The notes beneath the pieces are model-generated. The model made no database searches, had not been told where the DNA came from, and saw only the letters and a list, made by a program, of their open reading frames with translations. The position numbers and the translations under genes were made by a program. Source: Actinobacteria bacterium 13_1_20CM_4_69_9 (GTDB lineage: Bacteria; Actinomycetota; Thermoleophilia; Gaiellales; Gaiellaceae). From it: a stretch of DNA of 15,063 bases. The stretch's first letter is position 1; each line of letters begins with the position of its first letter. The stretch lies in the NCBI GenBank assembly GCA_001920085.1, contig MNJC01000097.1:1-15063 (forward strand). Reading direction: 5' to 3'. This document shows, in pieces, positions 14,207 to 15,063 of this stretch.

Positions 14207-14688
14207 TGCGGCGGCGCGATCGCCTGAGCGTCCGAGAGCGTCACGGTCTTCGTCCATGCGCCTCTCGCATGCGCGGCAGCCTCGATCTGCGTGGCGTGCT
14301 GCTGGTCGACGAGCACGACCGCCGCGGACGTGCCGGGGTTGAGCCGGTGCGCGACCTCTTGCTCGAACTCTGCGGTGATGCCGAGGTCGCGGCGCCGAGC
14401 CATGAAAGCGCCGATCCCCGCGCCGGCCGCGGCCACGGCGATCGGAAATCCGAGCACCGCTCCGCCGAGCAGCCCCCACGCCCCGCCGTACCACCCTCCC
14501 TTGGAGGTCGAGATGTCGTGTGTCTCGCGCATCCGCACCGTTCCGTCGGACGTGCGGACGACGAGGCAGGCGTCGTGGAGGCCCAGCTCCCCCTGCGCGG
14601 CAATGGTGGAAGCGGTGACGACCGCGTCCCACGCCGTCTTCTCATCGTCGAACACGGCGACCACGAGGACGTCGGCCATCGACGGCAT
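14203..14688 (-). CDS. DUF1269-type protein with glycine-rich membrane segment
   Basis: A 161-aa protein. The N-terminal half (MADVLVVAVFDDEKTAWDAV, then LHDACLVVRTSDGTVRMRET) is a ferredoxin-like fold typical of DUF1269 family proteins. A glycine-zipper hydrophobic stretch follows (GGWYGGAWGLLGGAVLGFPI at 64-83, continuing to ~95). The C-terminal part (ITAEFEQEVAHRLNPGTSAA, VVLVDQQ) carries a second similar unit. The biochemical role of the family is unknown; members are common near envelope or stress genes. The start is ATG 14688; ATG 14679 is an alternative with better spacing to GGTGAG (9 nt). It heads the operon with the flippase-like and NfeD genes and is divergent from the PLDc_N-type gene, with a four-half-site inverted-repeat array in the gap. 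Confidence 0.8.
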   Translation of the reverse strand: MPSMADVLVVAVFDDEKTAWDAVVTASTIAAQGELGLHDACLVVRTSDGTVRMRETHDISTSKGGWYGGAWGLLGGAVLGFPIAVAAAGAGIGAFMARRRDLGITAEFEQEVAHRLNPGTSAAVVLVDQQHATQIEAAAHARGAWTKTVTLSDAQAIAPPQ

Positions 14689-14702
14689 CTCACCGGCGCG
14701 AC

Positions 14703-14745
14703 GGGTGACCGCTCGTCACCCCGTCCGGATGACGCCGGGTCATCC
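14703..14745. promoter_or_regulatory. Inverted-repeat array C (four half-sites, 12-bp period)
   Basis: GGGTGAC (14703), GTCACCC (14715), GGATGAC (14727) and GTCATCC (14739) start exactly 12 bp apart and alternate in orientation. They make two perfect 7-bp dyads with 5-bp spacers; the second extends to a 9-bp stem (14725-14747). The array fills the divergent gap between the DUF1269 operon and the PLDc_N-type gene, 14 bp from the former's start codon. Confidence 0.65.
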
Positions 14746-14778
14746 GGCAGCGCGAGACCTTCGAGCCTCCAACCCCAC

Positions 14779-14787
14779 AAGGAGGTG
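14779..14787 (+). promoter_or_regulatory. Ribosome binding site of the PLDc_N-type gene
   Basis: AAGGAGGTG is a near-perfect anti-16S match located 8 nt before GTG 14796. It fixes that start and suggests strong translation. Confidence 0.75.
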
Positions 14788-14795
14788 CGGTTTAC

Positions 14796-15063
14796 GTGTT
14801 CGTGGCGTCGGATTACCCGTTTCTCGACGTGTTCTGGACGATGATCATCTTTTTCCTCTGGGTGATCTGGATCTGGTTCCTGATCGCGATCCTCAGCGAC
14901 GTCTTCCGCCGCCACGACATAGGCGGCGGCTCGAAGGCGCTGTGGTGTTTCTTCATCATCTTCCTACCCGTGGTCGGCGCTCTGTCGTATCTGATCGTCA
15001 ACGGGCAGGGGATGGCGCAGCGCAACGTGTCGGAGTCGCAGGCCCAGCGGGCGCAGATGGACG
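14796..15063 (+). CDS. PLDc_N-domain small membrane protein (partial, 3' end beyond window)
   Basis: The first 89 codons of a gene that runs off the window. It starts MFVASDYPFLDVFWTMIIFF, followed by a long tryptophan-rich membrane helix to ~residue 35 (SDVFRRHDI), a second helix (ALWCFFIIFLPVVGALSYLI, ~49-68), and then a Gln/Ala-rich soluble region (GMAQRNVSESQAQRAQ). The two-helix layout with FRRHD between the helices and FLPxxGxxxYLI is the phospholipase D N-terminal (PLDc_N) type; many actinobacterial members end in a SHOCT domain, but that part is not visible here. No PLD catalytic motif is present in the visible part. Its divergent neighbour is the DUF1269 operon, with a shared inverted-repeat array between them. 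Confidence 0.85.
   Translation, partial: MFVASDYPFLDVFWTMIIFFLWVIWIWFLIAILSDVFRRHDIGGGSKALWCFFIIFLPVVGALSYLIVNGQGMAQRNVSESQAQRAQMD

Noticed and set aside
1..15063. CRISPR, tRNA, rRNA, transposon or prophage features
   Set aside because: No direct-repeat spacer array, clover-leaf sequence, transposase or integrase motif was seen on either strand.

Overview
The window is a high-GC chromosomal segment with strong G/C third-position bias, many GTG/TTG starts, 4-bp GTGA stop/start overlaps and apparently leaderless promoters (TANNNT about 7 nt before the start codon). Together with the gene families present (Tad/CpaF pilus genes, SCP2 next to a glycogen debranching enzyme, an LtrA protein, a PLDc_N-type small membrane protein), this points to Actinomycetota. 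A deep lineage such as Thermoleophilia (Gaiellales/Solirubrobacterales) is an inference from gene style, not proof. No phage, transposon, CRISPR, rRNA or tRNA was seen.

Layout. (1) 1-3074, plus strand: the 3' end of a Tad pilus operon: CpaF/TadA ATPase C-terminus, an unusual exported VWA-domain/TadB fusion, and TadC. (2) 3083-3552: a membrane methyltransferase gene (ICMT type) that looks broken by a frameshift and probably an internal deletion. (3) 3546-4208, minus: a NarL/LuxR response regulator without a kinase beside it, divergent from an LtrA-family membrane protein (4280-5452). (4) 5460-5690, minus: a 76-aa unknown protein, divergent from a single-AAA-domain ATPase (5857-7251). An 18-bp perfect palindrome lies between them. 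(5) 7360-9725, minus: an SCP2-like protein translationally coupled to a glycogen debranching enzyme (amylo-alpha-1,6-glucosidase). (6) 9774-12862, plus: an MFS-transporter N-terminal remnant, a class II glutamine amidotransferase, a 45-aa Pro/Glu-rich protein, a cysteine-containing actinobacterial hypothetical, and an AI-2E/PerM permease. (7) 12834-14688, minus: a tightly overlapping operon of a DUF1269-type protein, an LPG-synthase-TM/UPF0104 flippase-like protein and a short NfeD protein. (8) 14796-end, plus: the start of a PLDc_N-type small membrane protein.

The most interesting unexplained signal is a family of inverted-repeat arrays in three separate intergenic regions (9737-9767, 10887-10917, 14703-14745). 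Each array is made of 7-bp half-sites of consensus GGRTGAS or its complement. The half-sites alternate in orientation and start exactly 12 bp apart. The arrays lie close to the starts of the SCP2/debranching operon and MFS remnant, the 45-aa protein gene, and the DUF1269 operon/PLDc_N pair. They look like operators of one shared, unidentified regulator, so part of the window may be a co-regulated envelope/stress set. The regulator itself cannot be named from sequence alone.
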